Source: Rhizobium sp. L43
GTDB lineage: Bacteria; Pseudomonadota; Alphaproteobacteria; Rhizobiales; Rhizobiaceae
Length of the DNA: 64,000 nucleotides
Direction of reading: 5' to 3'
Assembly (NCBI RefSeq): GCF_002531725.1
Contig: NZ_NWSQ01000031.1
Span: 23,009 to 87,008 of the forward strand
Shown: piece after piece, positions 43,427 to 52,515 of the stretch
How positions within the stretch are numbered: the first letter of the stretch is position 1
Layout of the letters: every line of letters starts with the position of its first letter
Notes under the pieces: generated by a model
Database searches by the model: none
The model's input: the letters and a program-made list of their open reading frames with translations, nothing else
What the model was told of the DNA's origin: nothing
Position numbers and translations under genes: made by a program

Positions 43427-43940
43427 ATGACTGATATAAACGATCAATCGAACATCTCCGGTGGCGCATCGCGCCGTGATCTCTTGAAGTGGGGCGGACG
43501 TGCCAGCGGCGTGGCCGCAGCTGCCGCGACCATGCCCAACATGGCCGAATTCCTGCTCGGCTCGACGCCGGCCCTTGCGGCCGACAAGCCGCTCAACATC
43601 GCTGTCATCGGCCAGCAGATGTCGGCCCAGCCGGATCAGCGCGCCTGGGAAGGCATGCAGACCTGAATGAACGGGATGGGCGTCGACAAGACCTGGAAGA
43701 TGAACCTGACGGATGCCAAGGGCGATCCCGGCAAGCTCGTCTCGCAAATCCAGGATGCCGGGACCGCTAAAGTCGATGCGATCATCGTGCTCTTCGCGAC
43801 GCTGACGGCCGCCCATGCCGCACTTGATAGCGTCAAGAGCTCGGGCATTCCGTTCTTCAGCATCGACTCCGGCTGGCAGGACCCGGCGATCGCCGATCTC
43901 ACCAGAAACAACTACATTCTCGGCGGCGCACCGTCGCATC
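43427..43940 (+). pseudogene. ABC sugar-binding protein, broken
   Basis: Good ribosome site (GGGAGG) and start. Twin-arginine-type signal SRRDLLKWGGRASG and AxA-like end (ALAADKPLNIAVIG). An in-frame TGA at 43664-43666 interrupts GMQT-stop-MNGMG, where a Trp is likely in the parent. The frame then continues with DAIIVLFATLTAAHAALDSVKSSGIPFFSIDSG as in ribose/polyol-type binding proteins. Homology stops at 43940, exactly where a 38-bp palindrome begins. Both lesions make it non-functional. Confidence 0.8.
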
Positions 43941-43941
43941 G

Positions 43942-43979
43942 CAGTTTCATATGCGGAATTAATTCCGCATATGAAACTG
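43942..43979. repeat. Perfect 38-bp palindrome
   Basis: CAGTTTCATATGCGGAATT followed directly by its exact reverse complement, no spacer, centred between 43960 and 43961. It abuts the truncated end of the binding-protein pseudogene. Explanations are two abutting terminal inverted repeats left by a mobile element, or an operator for a dimeric regulator. Its position at a gene break favours the first. Confidence 0.85.
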
Positions 43980-44091
43980 GCCGTCGGTTCCAGTCACGTT
44001 ACGCAAGTGAGATAGAGCGACAATCGGGAGCCGGATATTCTTGACCTATTTCTACCGATGACACCGTTCGCGGCAATATAAAAACAGGCTT

Positions 44092-45588
44092 TTAAGAAGT
44101 CGGTGGCCGCTCGCGATTGTTGATGTAGACTTGGGCCTGTCTTTCCGAGAGGGCAAGCCAATCCTCATAGGCGGCAGAATCGGGCGCAAGTGCTTCGGCC
44201 GTCCGTGCCATGGCAGTTTTCGCTTCGTGGAAGTTCCTGTACCATCCAGCGCCCACCGCTGCCGACATGCCTGCACCGAGCGCCGATGCTTCATTGGAGA
44301 GGCTGCGATGGACCGGAAGCCCTGTGGCATCTGAAACCATCTTTCGCCACAGCAGGCTCGAGGCACCACCTCCGATCACAAAGATGCGCGCGGCGGCAAG
44401 CCCCTTGGCCTTCATCTGTTGCAGGCTCCTGGCAAATTCGAGCGTGATCGCCTCTAGCGATGCGCGATAGAGATGGCCCATTCCATGATCCGGCCCGAAG
44501 CCGGTGAAACTCGCCCGCGCGTTTTCATCCCAATAGGGATCCATGCACCCCATCAGATACGGGCACACCAACAGTCCGTCGGAGCCGACGGGAAGGCGCA
44601 TAGCGTCCGCTTCCAATCGTTGAAAAACCGCCGCATCCGCGCGTCCGCCAGCGAAGTTATCGAGCAGCCAGTTCACGAAAAAGGCGCCGCCACGCTGGAC
44701 GCTTTCCAGGACATAACCGTCGCCAGTGGGCGACACAAGCGTCCGCCAGTGCCCGCTCAGTTCCGGCGTGGCCGACCAGACGCCACCCACAACCGCCGTT
44801 CCGAGATTAAGATAGACTGTCCCAGGTTCGATAGCGCCCACACCAAGGGCGGCACAGTGACCATCTCCACCAGCGGCAAAGATTGGCGTGCCCGGTCTCA
44901 ATCCGGTTTCCGCAGCAGCTTCCTGCAAGATGGAGCCAATTCTGGAGGCGGGCGGATTGAGCGGTGGGAGCTTCGCTTCATCGATCATCAAATGGTCGAG
45001 AATTTTCTTCGACCATGTTTTGCTGACGATATCGAAAATGCCGAAGGGATCGGCGCTGGTCCATGTTGCCTGAGGTGCGCCGCTCAGACGCATCGTCAAA
45101 TAGTCGTGCACCGACAGAATATGGGCGGCCTTATCGAGCAATTCCGGCTGATGAGCACGCATCCAGCGCAGGCGATAGACGCATGGAATAACATCGACCG
45201 GCTTTCCGGATATGCGGTGCAGGACATCCGCGCCCAATTCGCCATCAAGGAGGGAGGGCATCTCCCGCGCACGCCGGTCGAGCCAAACCGTGGCGGGCTC
45301 CAGCGGACGTCGCTGGTCGTCCAGCAATGCCATTGTCTCGCGTTGATTGGAAATCGCGATGCCGTCGATGCGGGCTGGGTCGAGGTTGTCCGTCACGGCC
45401 TTCAAAGCGGTTATCGCCGCACTCCACCATTCGACCGGATCCTGTTCGGCGCGATAGGCGTCGGGGCTTATCAGCGTATGGGGTGCGCGTCCCTCGAAAC
45501 AGGGCTGCCCGTCTTTGGACCAAGCAATGGCCTTCACCGATTGCGTCGATGAATCGATCCCGATGACATAGCGTTCCTCTGACTGCAT
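44092..45588 (-). CDS. FGGY-family carbohydrate kinase
   Basis: 498 aa from the ATG at 45588. The N-terminal phosphate loop is GIDSSTQSVKAIAW. Substrate-side region NQRETMALLDDQRRPLEPATVWLDRR; the C-terminal domain has LNLGTAVVGG, FGPDHGMGHLYRASLEAITLEFARS and VIGGGASSLLWRKMVSDATGLPV. Xylulokinase/glycerol-kinase group; the substrate cannot be assigned. Next to the SorC regulator on the same strand and beside a large polyol-type cluster, so it likely catalyses the first phosphorylation. Confidence 0.92.
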   Translation of the reverse strand: MQSEERYVIGIDSSTQSVKAIAWSKDGQPCFEGRAPHTLISPDAYRAEQDPVEWWSAAITALKAVTDNLDPARIDGIAISNQRETMALLDDQRRPLEPATVWLDRRAREMPSLLDGELGADVLHRISGKPVDVIPCVYRLRWMRAHQPELLDKAAHILSVHDYLTMRLSGAPQATWTSADPFGIFDIVSKTWSKKILDHLMIDEAKLPPLNPPASRIGSILQEAAAETGLRPGTPIFAAGGDGHCAALGVGAIEPGTVYLNLGTAVVGGVWSATPELSGHWRTLVSPTGDGYVLESVQRGGAFFVNWLLDNFAGGRADAAVFQRLEADAMRLPVGSDGLLVCPYLMGCMDPYWDENARASFTGFGPDHGMGHLYRASLEAITLEFARSLQQMKAKGLAAARIFVIGGGASSLLWRKMVSDATGLPVHRSLSNEASALGAGMSAAVGAGWYRNFHEAKTAMARTAEALAPDSAAYEDWLALSERQAQVYINNRERPPTS

Positions 45589-45706
45589 GAAAGCGGCTCC
45601 TCTCCGCTGAAGCAAGCCGCAAAACCTCCGGATGAACCGGTGCGATGCGGTTTAGTCTATTGGTTCTCCGAGATGCCGTGGCTTTTTCGGCCACCGTTCG
45701 TGATTG

Positions 45707-46663
45707 TCAAACCGCCAGCAAGGCCTCTCCCGTGGCCATGTCGGTAACAAAATGCGTCGCGTAGCCACCTTCGAGCGTGGCTGTGATGGCTTCGATCTTG
45801 CCGGTGCCACCCGCTACGCAAATCCTGTTCGGCGTCTGGATCAGCTCTTCCAGCGCGATTCCGACCATTCGTTCGTCGTGATCGCCGCCGACGGCACGAC
45901 CGTGCGCGTCGATGAAACGACCGATGATGACCGCGACGGCGCCATGCTCGACGTAGGCGTCGATTTCGGCCTGGCTTGCGATCCCCGACGCGCGCACGGT
46001 GCTTTTTGGACCCACATCGCCGACACCAAACAGAATGCGATTTGTCGAGTGTATGAGGTCAAACTGTTTTTTCAGGACCGGTTCGTCGAGCAGCATCGCC
46101 CTGAGTTCCTTGGTCGACAGGACGGCCGGCGCCAGAAGGTTGACGCAACGCGCCCCGATGCGGCTCGATAGAAGCGAGGTGCACAATTCGGGCGAGAAAT
46201 CCGGCTCGCCTGTCGAGCTTCCCGAGACCTGGACCACGGTGAGATTGGGGACTGGTTCAGAAAGCGAAATCTGGTCCGCCACCGAAAGCACTGTGCGTCC
46301 CCAGGCCACCCCAATGACGTCCCCCGCCGTCACCTGATCGGCCAGAACCCGCGCGCCGGCATCTCCCAACCGGCGCACGAGATCGCGATCTCCGGCCGAG
46401 GGAATGACCAGCGCGCCTTGGAGATCGAATCTTTCCTTCAGCGCGCGGGCGATCCGTGTCCGGCCACTCGCATGCGTGTTGATCCGGATAGAGACAATGC
46501 CACGGTCGCGCGCCTCCTGAAGGTAGTTGACGATGGTTGCGCGCGAGACATTGAGGGTCTTGGCTATTTCGCTCTGGGTCATCGCGTCGGCGTAATAGAG
46601 CCATGCGGCCCAGTTGACGGCGTCGTCGAATTCCGTGGGCAGGGTGACGCCTGCGTCCAGCAT
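45707..46663 (-). CDS. SorC/DeoR-family sugar-responsive regulator
   Basis: 318 aa from the ATG at 46663 (GAGGAAA 5 bases upstream). HTH at about 15-50: YYADAMTQSEIAKTLNVSRATIVNYLQEARDRGIVSI. The sugar-phosphate-binding domain has GVAWGRTVLSVADQI, VQVSGSSTGEPD, ILFGVGDVGPKS, GRFIDAHGRAVGG and ICVAGGTGKIEAI. It lies between the kinase (same strand) and the dehydrogenase operon (divergent) and probably represses both until a phosphorylated intermediate is bound. Confidence 0.93.
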   Translation of the reverse strand: MLDAGVTLPTEFDDAVNWAAWLYYADAMTQSEIAKTLNVSRATIVNYLQEARDRGIVSIRINTHASGRTRIARALKERFDLQGALVIPSAGDRDLVRRLGDAGARVLADQVTAGDVIGVAWGRTVLSVADQISLSEPVPNLTVVQVSGSSTGEPDFSPELCTSLLSSRIGARCVNLLAPAVLSTKELRAMLLDEPVLKKQFDLIHSTNRILFGVGDVGPKSTVRASGIASQAEIDAYVEHGAVAVIIGRFIDAHGRAVGGDHDERMVGIALEELIQTPNRICVAGGTGKIEAITATLEGGYATHFVTDMATGEALLAV

Positions 46664-46717
46664 GTGTTTCCTCGATGTTATCTTTTTCTGGGCCCCATAA
46701 GATGGCACGAGATGGCA

Positions 46718-46770
46718 AATGTCAACATCGTTTGATTTATGTATTGACAAGTGTCAGTGGTTGGTGTCAT
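46718..46770. promoter_or_regulatory. Divergent promoter/operator region of the catabolic cluster
   Basis: The 139-bp interval between the SorC gene and the dehydrogenase operon has repeated TGTCA/TGACA elements: AATGTCAAC (46718), TTGACAAGTGTCAG (46744, a TGACA-AG-TGTCA dyad) and GGTGTCATT (46763). TTGACA also matches a -35 box. These are candidate SorC operators. Confidence 0.45.
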
Positions 46771-46802
46771 TTGTTTTAACGACAACAAGACTGGACATTG
46801 GG

Positions 46803-48158
46803 ATGGAAACGACAGGGAATCAGGGCGGCGGCGCAAGCGCTCCCCAAGGCGGCTGGACCGCGTTGATTGACGATATCGTCGCCGGGCGCTGGACAGATCC
46901 GGAGACAGGCAAACGGGCCACTGTGCCTTACGAATCGATCGTCATCGCCGATAGCCTTGGGGGACGGGAAGCCGAACTGGTTGCTGGGCTTGGGCTCGGC
47001 AAGACCTTCACAGTCGTGGCCGACCACGCCACCTGGGATGCGATGGGTGAACGCGTCGCCCGTGCACTCCAATCGCTCGGCCCCGTCAAGACCGTTCTCC
47101 TCGACCATCCGCATGCCGACATGGCGAACGTGGCGGTGTTGACCGAAAAGCTGAAAGACGCCGAAGGTGTGGTCGCCGTGGGATCAGGCACGATCAACGA
47201 TCTGGTCAAATATGTGACCGGTCTCGATGGACGGCGGTATTGTGTGTTCGGTACCGCCGCTTCGATGAACGGCTATACCTCAACCACTGCCTCCTTGACC
47301 CTCGACAACGGTCTCAAAGTATCCTTGCCATCGCATGCGCCGGCGGGTTTCTTTGTTGACCTTTCTGTCGCCGCTGCGGCGCCTACCTATCTTTCGGCTG
47401 CCGGCTTCGCCGATTGCCTCGTGCGGTCTGTCGCGCAGGTGGACTGGTGGCTGTCGCATCGCCTCTTCGGGACGGTCTACGATAACGCGCCTTATATCAT
47501 TCAGCAGGAGGACGAGGCGGAGCTAAACCGGCGCGCGGAGGGGATCAGCCATGGCGATGTCTCCGCAAACGGTTACCTCTACCGTGTTCTGACGATGTGC
47601 GGTCTCGGTGTTTCCTTTACGGGCATGTCGAACCATGGGTCGATGGGCGAGCACCAGATCTCACACTATATCGACTGTTTCGCCGGAGACCGGCATCCGG
47701 GCACGCTTCATGGCCAGCAGGTCGGCGTCGGAGTGTTGACCATGGGCCGATTGCAGCGCCACTACCTGGAAAGCGCAGCCCCCCCGAAACTGAAACCGAC
47801 CCGTATCGACTTCAATGGCATGGTTGGGCGCATGGGCGCCGATATTGCCAGACAATGTTTCGACGAGATACAGCCCAAAATCTTCGATGATGCCGGGATT
47901 GCAGCGCTGAATGAAAAGATCGCCGAGATCTGGTCGGTGCTGCGGGAAGAGCTGAAAGCCTTCGTAATCCCGGTCGAAGAAATGACGCGGCTGCTCAAGG
48001 CAGCGGGTGGTCCCACGACGGCACAGGAACTCGGCGTACCGGTCGAGTTTTACCGTGAGGCAGTGGTTCACTGCCGCGAGATGCGCAACCGGTATTCGTT
48101 TCTGGATATCGCCGCCGACGAAGGCATTCTCGAAGACTTCGCGCGCGGGGAGGTGTGA
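46803..48158 (+). CDS. sn-glycerol-1-phosphate dehydrogenase-like (AraM type) iron alcohol dehydrogenase
   Basis: 451 aa from the ATG at 46803. NAD-binding GVVAVGSGTINDLVKYVT and the metal region CVFGTAASMNGYTS; metal-ligand His residues in NHGSMGEHQISHY and HPGTLHGQQVGVG. AraM-type enzymes interconvert dihydroxyacetone phosphate and sn-glycerol-1-phosphate. Here it is the first gene of an operon with a HAD phosphatase and GlpD, so it probably oxidises a polyol phosphate; the true substrate may differ from G1P. The ribosome site is weak. Confidence 0.88.
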   Translation: METTGNQGGGASAPQGGWTALIDDIVAGRWTDPETGKRATVPYESIVIADSLGGREAELVAGLGLGKTFTVVADHATWDAMGERVARALQSLGPVKTVLLDHPHADMANVAVLTEKLKDAEGVVAVGSGTINDLVKYVTGLDGRRYCVFGTAASMNGYTSTTASLTLDNGLKVSLPSHAPAGFFVDLSVAAAAPTYLSAAGFADCLVRSVAQVDWWLSHRLFGTVYDNAPYIIQQEDEAELNRRAEGISHGDVSANGYLYRVLTMCGLGVSFTGMSNHGSMGEHQISHYIDCFAGDRHPGTLHGQQVGVGVLTMGRLQRHYLESAAPPKLKPTRIDFNGMVGRMGADIARQCFDEIQPKIFDDAGIAALNEKIAEIWSVLREELKAFVIPVEEMTRLLKAAGGPTTAQELGVPVEFYREAVVHCREMRNRYSFLDIAADEGILEDFARGEV

Positions 48159-48162
48159 TCTC

Positions 48163-48975
48163 ATGCGCGCGATCGTCGAAATGCCGTTGGAAGATGCAGG
48201 CAGGGTCCACACGCTGTTTGCCGATATTGACGATACGCTAACCACGGACGGACGTCTGCCTGCCTGCGCCTATCAGGCGTTGGAGCGGCTTTTGGACGCC
48301 GGCATAGCCGTAGCGCCCATCACCGGCCGGCCCGCCGGCTGGTGCGATATGATTGCGCGGATGTGGCCCGTTTCAGGTGTTGTCGGTGAAAACGGCGCAT
48401 TTTATTTTTCCTATGATCAGCAGAGCCGGCGCATGCGCCGCATTTTCGCGATCAATAGCGATCAGCGCGCCGACGATCGCAAACGGTTGGAGACGGTGCG
48501 CGCCCGCATCCTGGCCGAAGTGCCCGGTACCGCCATTTCGGCCGATCAGCTTTATCGCGAGGCCGACCTCGCCATCGACTTCTGTGAAGATGTGCCATCC
48601 TTGCCGACCAGCGCTGTGGACCGCATCAAGCAGATATTCGAGGAGGAGGGAGCGGTTGCAAAGGTTTCGTCCATCCACGTCAATGGCTGGTACGGTGCCT
48701 ATGACAAGCTGACCATGACGCGCCGTTTCGCGGCCGACGTGCTCAGGCTCGATATAGACCGGGATAAGGACAAGATCGTGTTCGTCGGTGACAGTCCGAA
48801 CGATGCGCCGATGTTCCGTTTCTTCCCCAACGCCTGCGGCGTTGCCAATGTCCTGCAGTTCCAAGGCCGCATCGAGGCCGAACCGACTTATGTAACGGCC
48901 GCTGAGGGCGGACAAGGTTTCGTCGAGGTTGCAGACCGTCTTCTGGAAGCGCGCAAGGGGAGGATGGTTGCATGA
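48163..48975 (+). CDS. HAD-family phosphatase (Cof/SPP-like)
   Basis: 270 aa from the ATG at 48163 (GGGAGG upstream, 4 bp after the previous stop). HAD motif I FADIDDTLT, motif II ITGRP, motif III Lys in YDKLTMTRR, motif IV FVGDSPNDAPM. The C2-type cap lies between motifs II and III. It probably dephosphorylates a small sugar or polyol phosphate. The end overlaps the next gene (ATGA). Confidence 0.9.
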   Translation: MRAIVEMPLEDAGRVHTLFADIDDTLTTDGRLPACAYQALERLLDAGIAVAPITGRPAGWCDMIARMWPVSGVVGENGAFYFSYDQQSRRMRRIFAINSDQRADDRKRLETVRARILAEVPGTAISADQLYREADLAIDFCEDVPSLPTSAVDRIKQIFEEEGAVAKVSSIHVNGWYGAYDKLTMTRRFAADVLRLDIDRDKDKIVFVGDSPNDAPMFRFFPNACGVANVLQFQGRIEAEPTYVTAAEGGQGFVEVADRLLEARKGRMVA

Positions 48976-50519
48976 CTATGGCAACGTACGACCTGGCGAT
49001 CATCGGTGGCGGAATCAACGGCGCGGGTTTGGCGCGCGACGCGGCCGGTCGCGGGCTCCGCGTCTTTCTGTGCGAAAAATCGGATCTTGGTTCCGCCACG
49101 TCATCGGCATCGACCAAGCTTATTCATGGTGGCCTTCGCTACCTTGAACACTATGAATTCGGGCTCGTGCGCCATGCGCTGCGCGAGCGTGAGGTTCTGT
49201 GGCACATAGCGCCGCATATCATCTGGCCTCTGCGTTTCGTGCTGCCGCATCGCAAGGGGCTGCGTCCCGCCTGGCTGTTGCGGCTTGGATTGTTCATCTA
49301 CGATCATCTCGGCGGTCGCAAAAAACTTCCGGGAACACGGACACGCAAGCTTTCGACTGATCCCGTCGGCGCACCGCTTCGCGACGTGTCTTCCATCGGG
49401 TTCGAATATTCCGATTGCTGGGTACAAGACAACCGCCTCGTCGTCCTCAATGCACGCGACGCGGAAAAACACGGCGCCGACATTCGCACGCGCACACGTT
49501 GCGTGCAGGCAAGCCGCGAGAACGGGCTGTGGCATGTGATAGTGGAGGATGCTGAAACCGGGCGATGCGAGACAATTTCTGCCCGGGCGCTTGTCAATGC
49601 CGCCGGTCCGTGGGTGGACCAGGTTCTGGCCATCGTTTTAAACCGGAAGACGCAAGCAAAAATCCGGCTGGTCAGGGGCTCGCACATTGTCGTGCCACGC
49701 CTGTACGCACACGATCACTGCTACATTTTCCAGAATCCCGATGGACGTATTGTCTTCTCCATCCCGTACGAGGACGACTTCACACTGATCGGCACAACCG
49801 ATGTCGATCATAATGATCAACCCGAAAACGTCCGTATTTCGGATGCCGAGATCGACTATCTGTGCAAGGCTGCCTCTTCCTATTTCAAGGCGGGAGTGAC
49901 GCGAGAAGACGTCGTCTGGACTTATTCCGGCGTTCGGCCACTCTACGACAACGGTGCTGCCAATGCGCAGGAAACCACGCGCGACTATGTGCTGGAAGTC
50001 GACGGTGCCGAAAACGAAGCACCGCTTCTGAGTATCTTCGGTGGAAAGATTACAACCTATCGCTGCCTTGCCGAGAATGCGATGCAGAAGTTGGCGACGC
50101 GGTTCCCGGAGTGGGGTGTAAGGGCGCACTGGACGGGCAAGCATGCCTTGCCCGGCGGCGACTTTCCCGCAGGTTCAGCAGAGTTCCTGGCTCAGGATCT
50201 TACGCGGGACTATGGATTTCTCGACATACGCGCGGCGCGGCGCCTTGTCAGGCACTATGGTTCCGAGGCGCGCGCCATTCTGGCCGGTTCCCGCACACGG
50301 GCTGACCTGGGCCGCTCCTTCGGCGCCGACCTGACGGAGGCGGAGGTCCGTTTCCTGATAACCCGCGAGTATGCGCGCACGGCCGAGGATGTGGTGTTTC
50401 GCCGGACGAAAGCCGGCATCCGCATGGGCTTGAACGAGATTACCGAACTGGATGCTTGGATGGCGGAGCAACGCTCCGCGACAAGCATGCACAGTGAAAA
50501 AAAAGCAGCGGCACACTGA
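48972..50519 (+). CDS. glpD: FAD-dependent glycerol-3-phosphate dehydrogenase (GlpD-like)
   Basis: 515 aa. N-terminal FAD-binding GGGINGAGLARDAAGRGL, then SASTKLIHGGLRYLEHYEFGLV, the GlpD signature. NAAGPWVDQV, GSHIVVP and TDVDHNDQPENV follow, and IFGGKITTYR ends the FAD domain. Membrane-associated oxidation of a glycerol-3-phosphate-like substrate to the keto form, passing electrons to quinone. EryB of erythritol operons belongs to the same family, so a four-carbon substrate is possible. Coupled to the HAD gene by ATGA. Confidence 0.92.
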   Translation: MTMATYDLAIIGGGINGAGLARDAAGRGLRVFLCEKSDLGSATSSASTKLIHGGLRYLEHYEFGLVRHALREREVLWHIAPHIIWPLRFVLPHRKGLRPAWLLRLGLFIYDHLGGRKKLPGTRTRKLSTDPVGAPLRDVSSIGFEYSDCWVQDNRLVVLNARDAEKHGADIRTRTRCVQASRENGLWHVIVEDAETGRCETISARALVNAAGPWVDQVLAIVLNRKTQAKIRLVRGSHIVVPRLYAHDHCYIFQNPDGRIVFSIPYEDDFTLIGTTDVDHNDQPENVRISDAEIDYLCKAASSYFKAGVTREDVVWTYSGVRPLYDNGAANAQETTRDYVLEVDGAENEAPLLSIFGGKITTYRCLAENAMQKLATRFPEWGVRAHWTGKHALPGGDFPAGSAEFLAQDLTRDYGFLDIRAARRLVRHYGSEARAILAGSRTRADLGRSFGADLTEAEVRFLITREYARTAEDVVFRRTKAGIRMGLNEITELDAWMAEQRSATSMHSEKKAAAH

Positions 50520-50674
50520 CCGGCCGGAGCTTTGAAGAACGCATGCCGGCTTACGCCGGGGTAGAGAAACAGGATCGAGCAGAGCTGAACCGGCAGAGGA
50601 GTGTTGGTTTGGCAGCGGTGAACGCGCTCTTACCGAGCGCAAAACCCGCAGTCGGCTCGCTGGAGGAGTACGGA

Positions 50675-51562
50675 ATGTCCGTCGCGCAGGTGAAACGCAT
50701 TGCAATATCGGACTCGCCGATCCCGTGGCTCCTGCCACTGGTTTGCTTGCTGGTAGTGTTTACAATCTACCCGCTGATCTACAATGTCTGGCTGAGCTTC
50801 CACGAATTCGTGCCGACAAAGCGCGCGTTGAAATTCGTCGGCATGGCGAACTGGGCCCAGCTTTGGAACGACACGCGTTTCTGGAGCGCGCTGGGCGTCA
50901 CCTTCCTCTATTTCTTCATCGCGCTGGTGTTCGAAATTATCCTCGGCATGACGATCGCGATGCTGTTGGATGCCGAACTACCGGGCTTCAGCATGCTGCG
51001 CGCCACCCTGTCGATGACGTTGGTCATCCCGCCCGCCATCGCCGGTATGATGTTCCTGTTGATGGAGGATCCACAATTCGGCGTTCTCCCCTATCTGCTC
51101 AACACGATGGGGCTGCTCGACAAATCGACGCCGATTCTCGCAACCTCGTCCTTGGCATTGGCCGGCGTGCTTGTCGCTGAAATCTGGCAATGGACGCCCT
51201 TCATGGTGCTGATTTTCATGGCGGGCCTTCGCGCGCTCCCGGCCGAGCCCTATGAGGCGGCGATGATCGACGGCGCCTCGTCTTTCCAAATGTTCCGCCG
51301 GCTGACTCTGCCCATGATGTCGAAGGTGATCGCGGTGGCGGTGCTTTTGCGCGGCATCGATCTCTTCCGGGTGTTTGACTACGTCTTCGTCATGACCTCC
51401 GGCGGGCCGGGAACGGCAACCTACACCGTCAGTCTCTATGCCTGGCAGCAGACGTTCTCATTCCTGAAATGGGGCTATGGCGCGACGCTGAGCCTCGTCA
51501 GCCTGGCGATGGTGATGATCATGGCCAACGTCTTCATCAAAGTCTTCAAGGTGAGGTGGTAA
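50675..51562 (+). CDS. ABC sugar transporter permease 1 (MalF-like)
   Basis: 295 aa from the ATG at 50675 (GGAGGAG upstream); the longer open frame lacks a ribosome site. Six membrane segments; the EAA loop is EPYEAAMIDGASSFQMFRRLTLP. Pairs with the second permease 1 bp downstream. Imports a small carbohydrate or polyol with the binding protein at 52.5 kb and the ATPase at 54.9 kb. Confidence 0.93.
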   Translation: MSVAQVKRIAISDSPIPWLLPLVCLLVVFTIYPLIYNVWLSFHEFVPTKRALKFVGMANWAQLWNDTRFWSALGVTFLYFFIALVFEIILGMTIAMLLDAELPGFSMLRATLSMTLVIPPAIAGMMFLLMEDPQFGVLPYLLNTMGLLDKSTPILATSSLALAGVLVAEIWQWTPFMVLIFMAGLRALPAEPYEAAMIDGASSFQMFRRLTLPMMSKVIAVAVLLRGIDLFRVFDYVFVMTSGGPGTATYTVSLYAWQQTFSFLKWGYGATLSLVSLAMVMIMANVFIKVFKVRW

Positions 51563-51563
51563 C

Positions 51564-52445
51564 ATGCACCAGAGTGCTGGCACACGAACATTGCGCACGA
51601 TCGCCGGTTGGCTGGTCGTTGGAGCCTTCTTCTTCCCGATCTACTTCTGGACGTCCGTTGCTTTTCGCGACGCCAAGGACATTTTCAACTGGCCGCCAAA
51701 GTTTTTTGCCTTTGAACCGACACTCAGGAATTTCGAGCAGGTGTTCGGGGTTTCGCTCGGCTTCGGTTTCGGGACGCAGGAGACAGTCAATCCCGGCGGT
51801 GGCAATTTCTACATGGCGCCTCGACTTTGGGACTCGATAGTCGTCGCGTCGATGTCGACCGTGCTCGCCATCATCGTCGCAACGCTCGCCTCCTATTCGC
51901 TGTCGCGCATGAATTTTCGCGGCCGGCACGAGTTCGTCAACTGGGTGTTGTCGACCCGCATGATGCCGCCGGTCGCCGTCGCCATCCCGATGTTCTTCAT
52001 CTTCAAGCAGTTCAGCCTGCTCGACACCTATATCGGCGTCATCCTGATCCACGGCCTGATGAACCTGCCGCTGGCGGTGCTGCTCTTGAAGAGTTTCTTC
52101 GACGATATCCCGGCCGAGATCGACGAGAGCGCCCTGCTGGACGGCGCGTCGCGCTGGACGATCTTCCGGCGTATCGTCCTGCCGATGGCCAAGGGCGGCA
52201 TCGCCGCGACGGCGGTTCTCTGTTTCATCTTCAGCTGGACGGAATTCCTGTTCGTGCTGACGCTGACGCAGACCGGCCTGAAGACCGTACCGGTGGTGTC
52301 GTCGACCTTCGTGACATCAATTGGAACGGCCTGGGGCAACATGGCGGCGCTGGGTGCAGCGGCCATCGTGCCGGCCTTCATCGTGATCCTGCTGGTCCAG
52401 CGCCATCTCGTGCGCGGCCTGACGATGGGGTCGCTGAAACAGTAA
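51564..52445 (+). CDS. ABC sugar transporter permease 2 (MalG-like)
   Basis: 293 aa, six membrane segments; the EAA loop is PAEIDESALLDGASRWTIFRRIVLP. Starts 1 bp after permease 1. The periplasmic loop between the first two helices is longer than usual, with a Gly-rich stretch (ETVNPGGGNFY). Functions as the second half of the CUT1-type channel. Confidence 0.93.
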   Translation: MHQSAGTRTLRTIAGWLVVGAFFFPIYFWTSVAFRDAKDIFNWPPKFFAFEPTLRNFEQVFGVSLGFGFGTQETVNPGGGNFYMAPRLWDSIVVASMSTVLAIIVATLASYSLSRMNFRGRHEFVNWVLSTRMMPPVAVAIPMFFIFKQFSLLDTYIGVILIHGLMNLPLAVLLLKSFFDDIPAEIDESALLDGASRWTIFRRIVLPMAKGGIAATAVLCFIFSWTEFLFVLTLTQTGLKTVPVVSSTFVTSIGTAWGNMAALGAAAIVPAFIVILLVQRHLVRGLTMGSLKQ

Positions 52446-52515
52446 TTCGGCGCGGAGGGCGCCTGAATATCCGGCCGGCAATTCTGTCGTCCGTTTAAAA
52501 GTGGAGGATAAGAGG

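Noticed and set aside
44473..45552. 359-codon plus-strand frame opposite the FGGY kinase
   Set aside because: Antisense to a clear kinase; composition matches a high-GC shadow frame and shows no recognisable domain.
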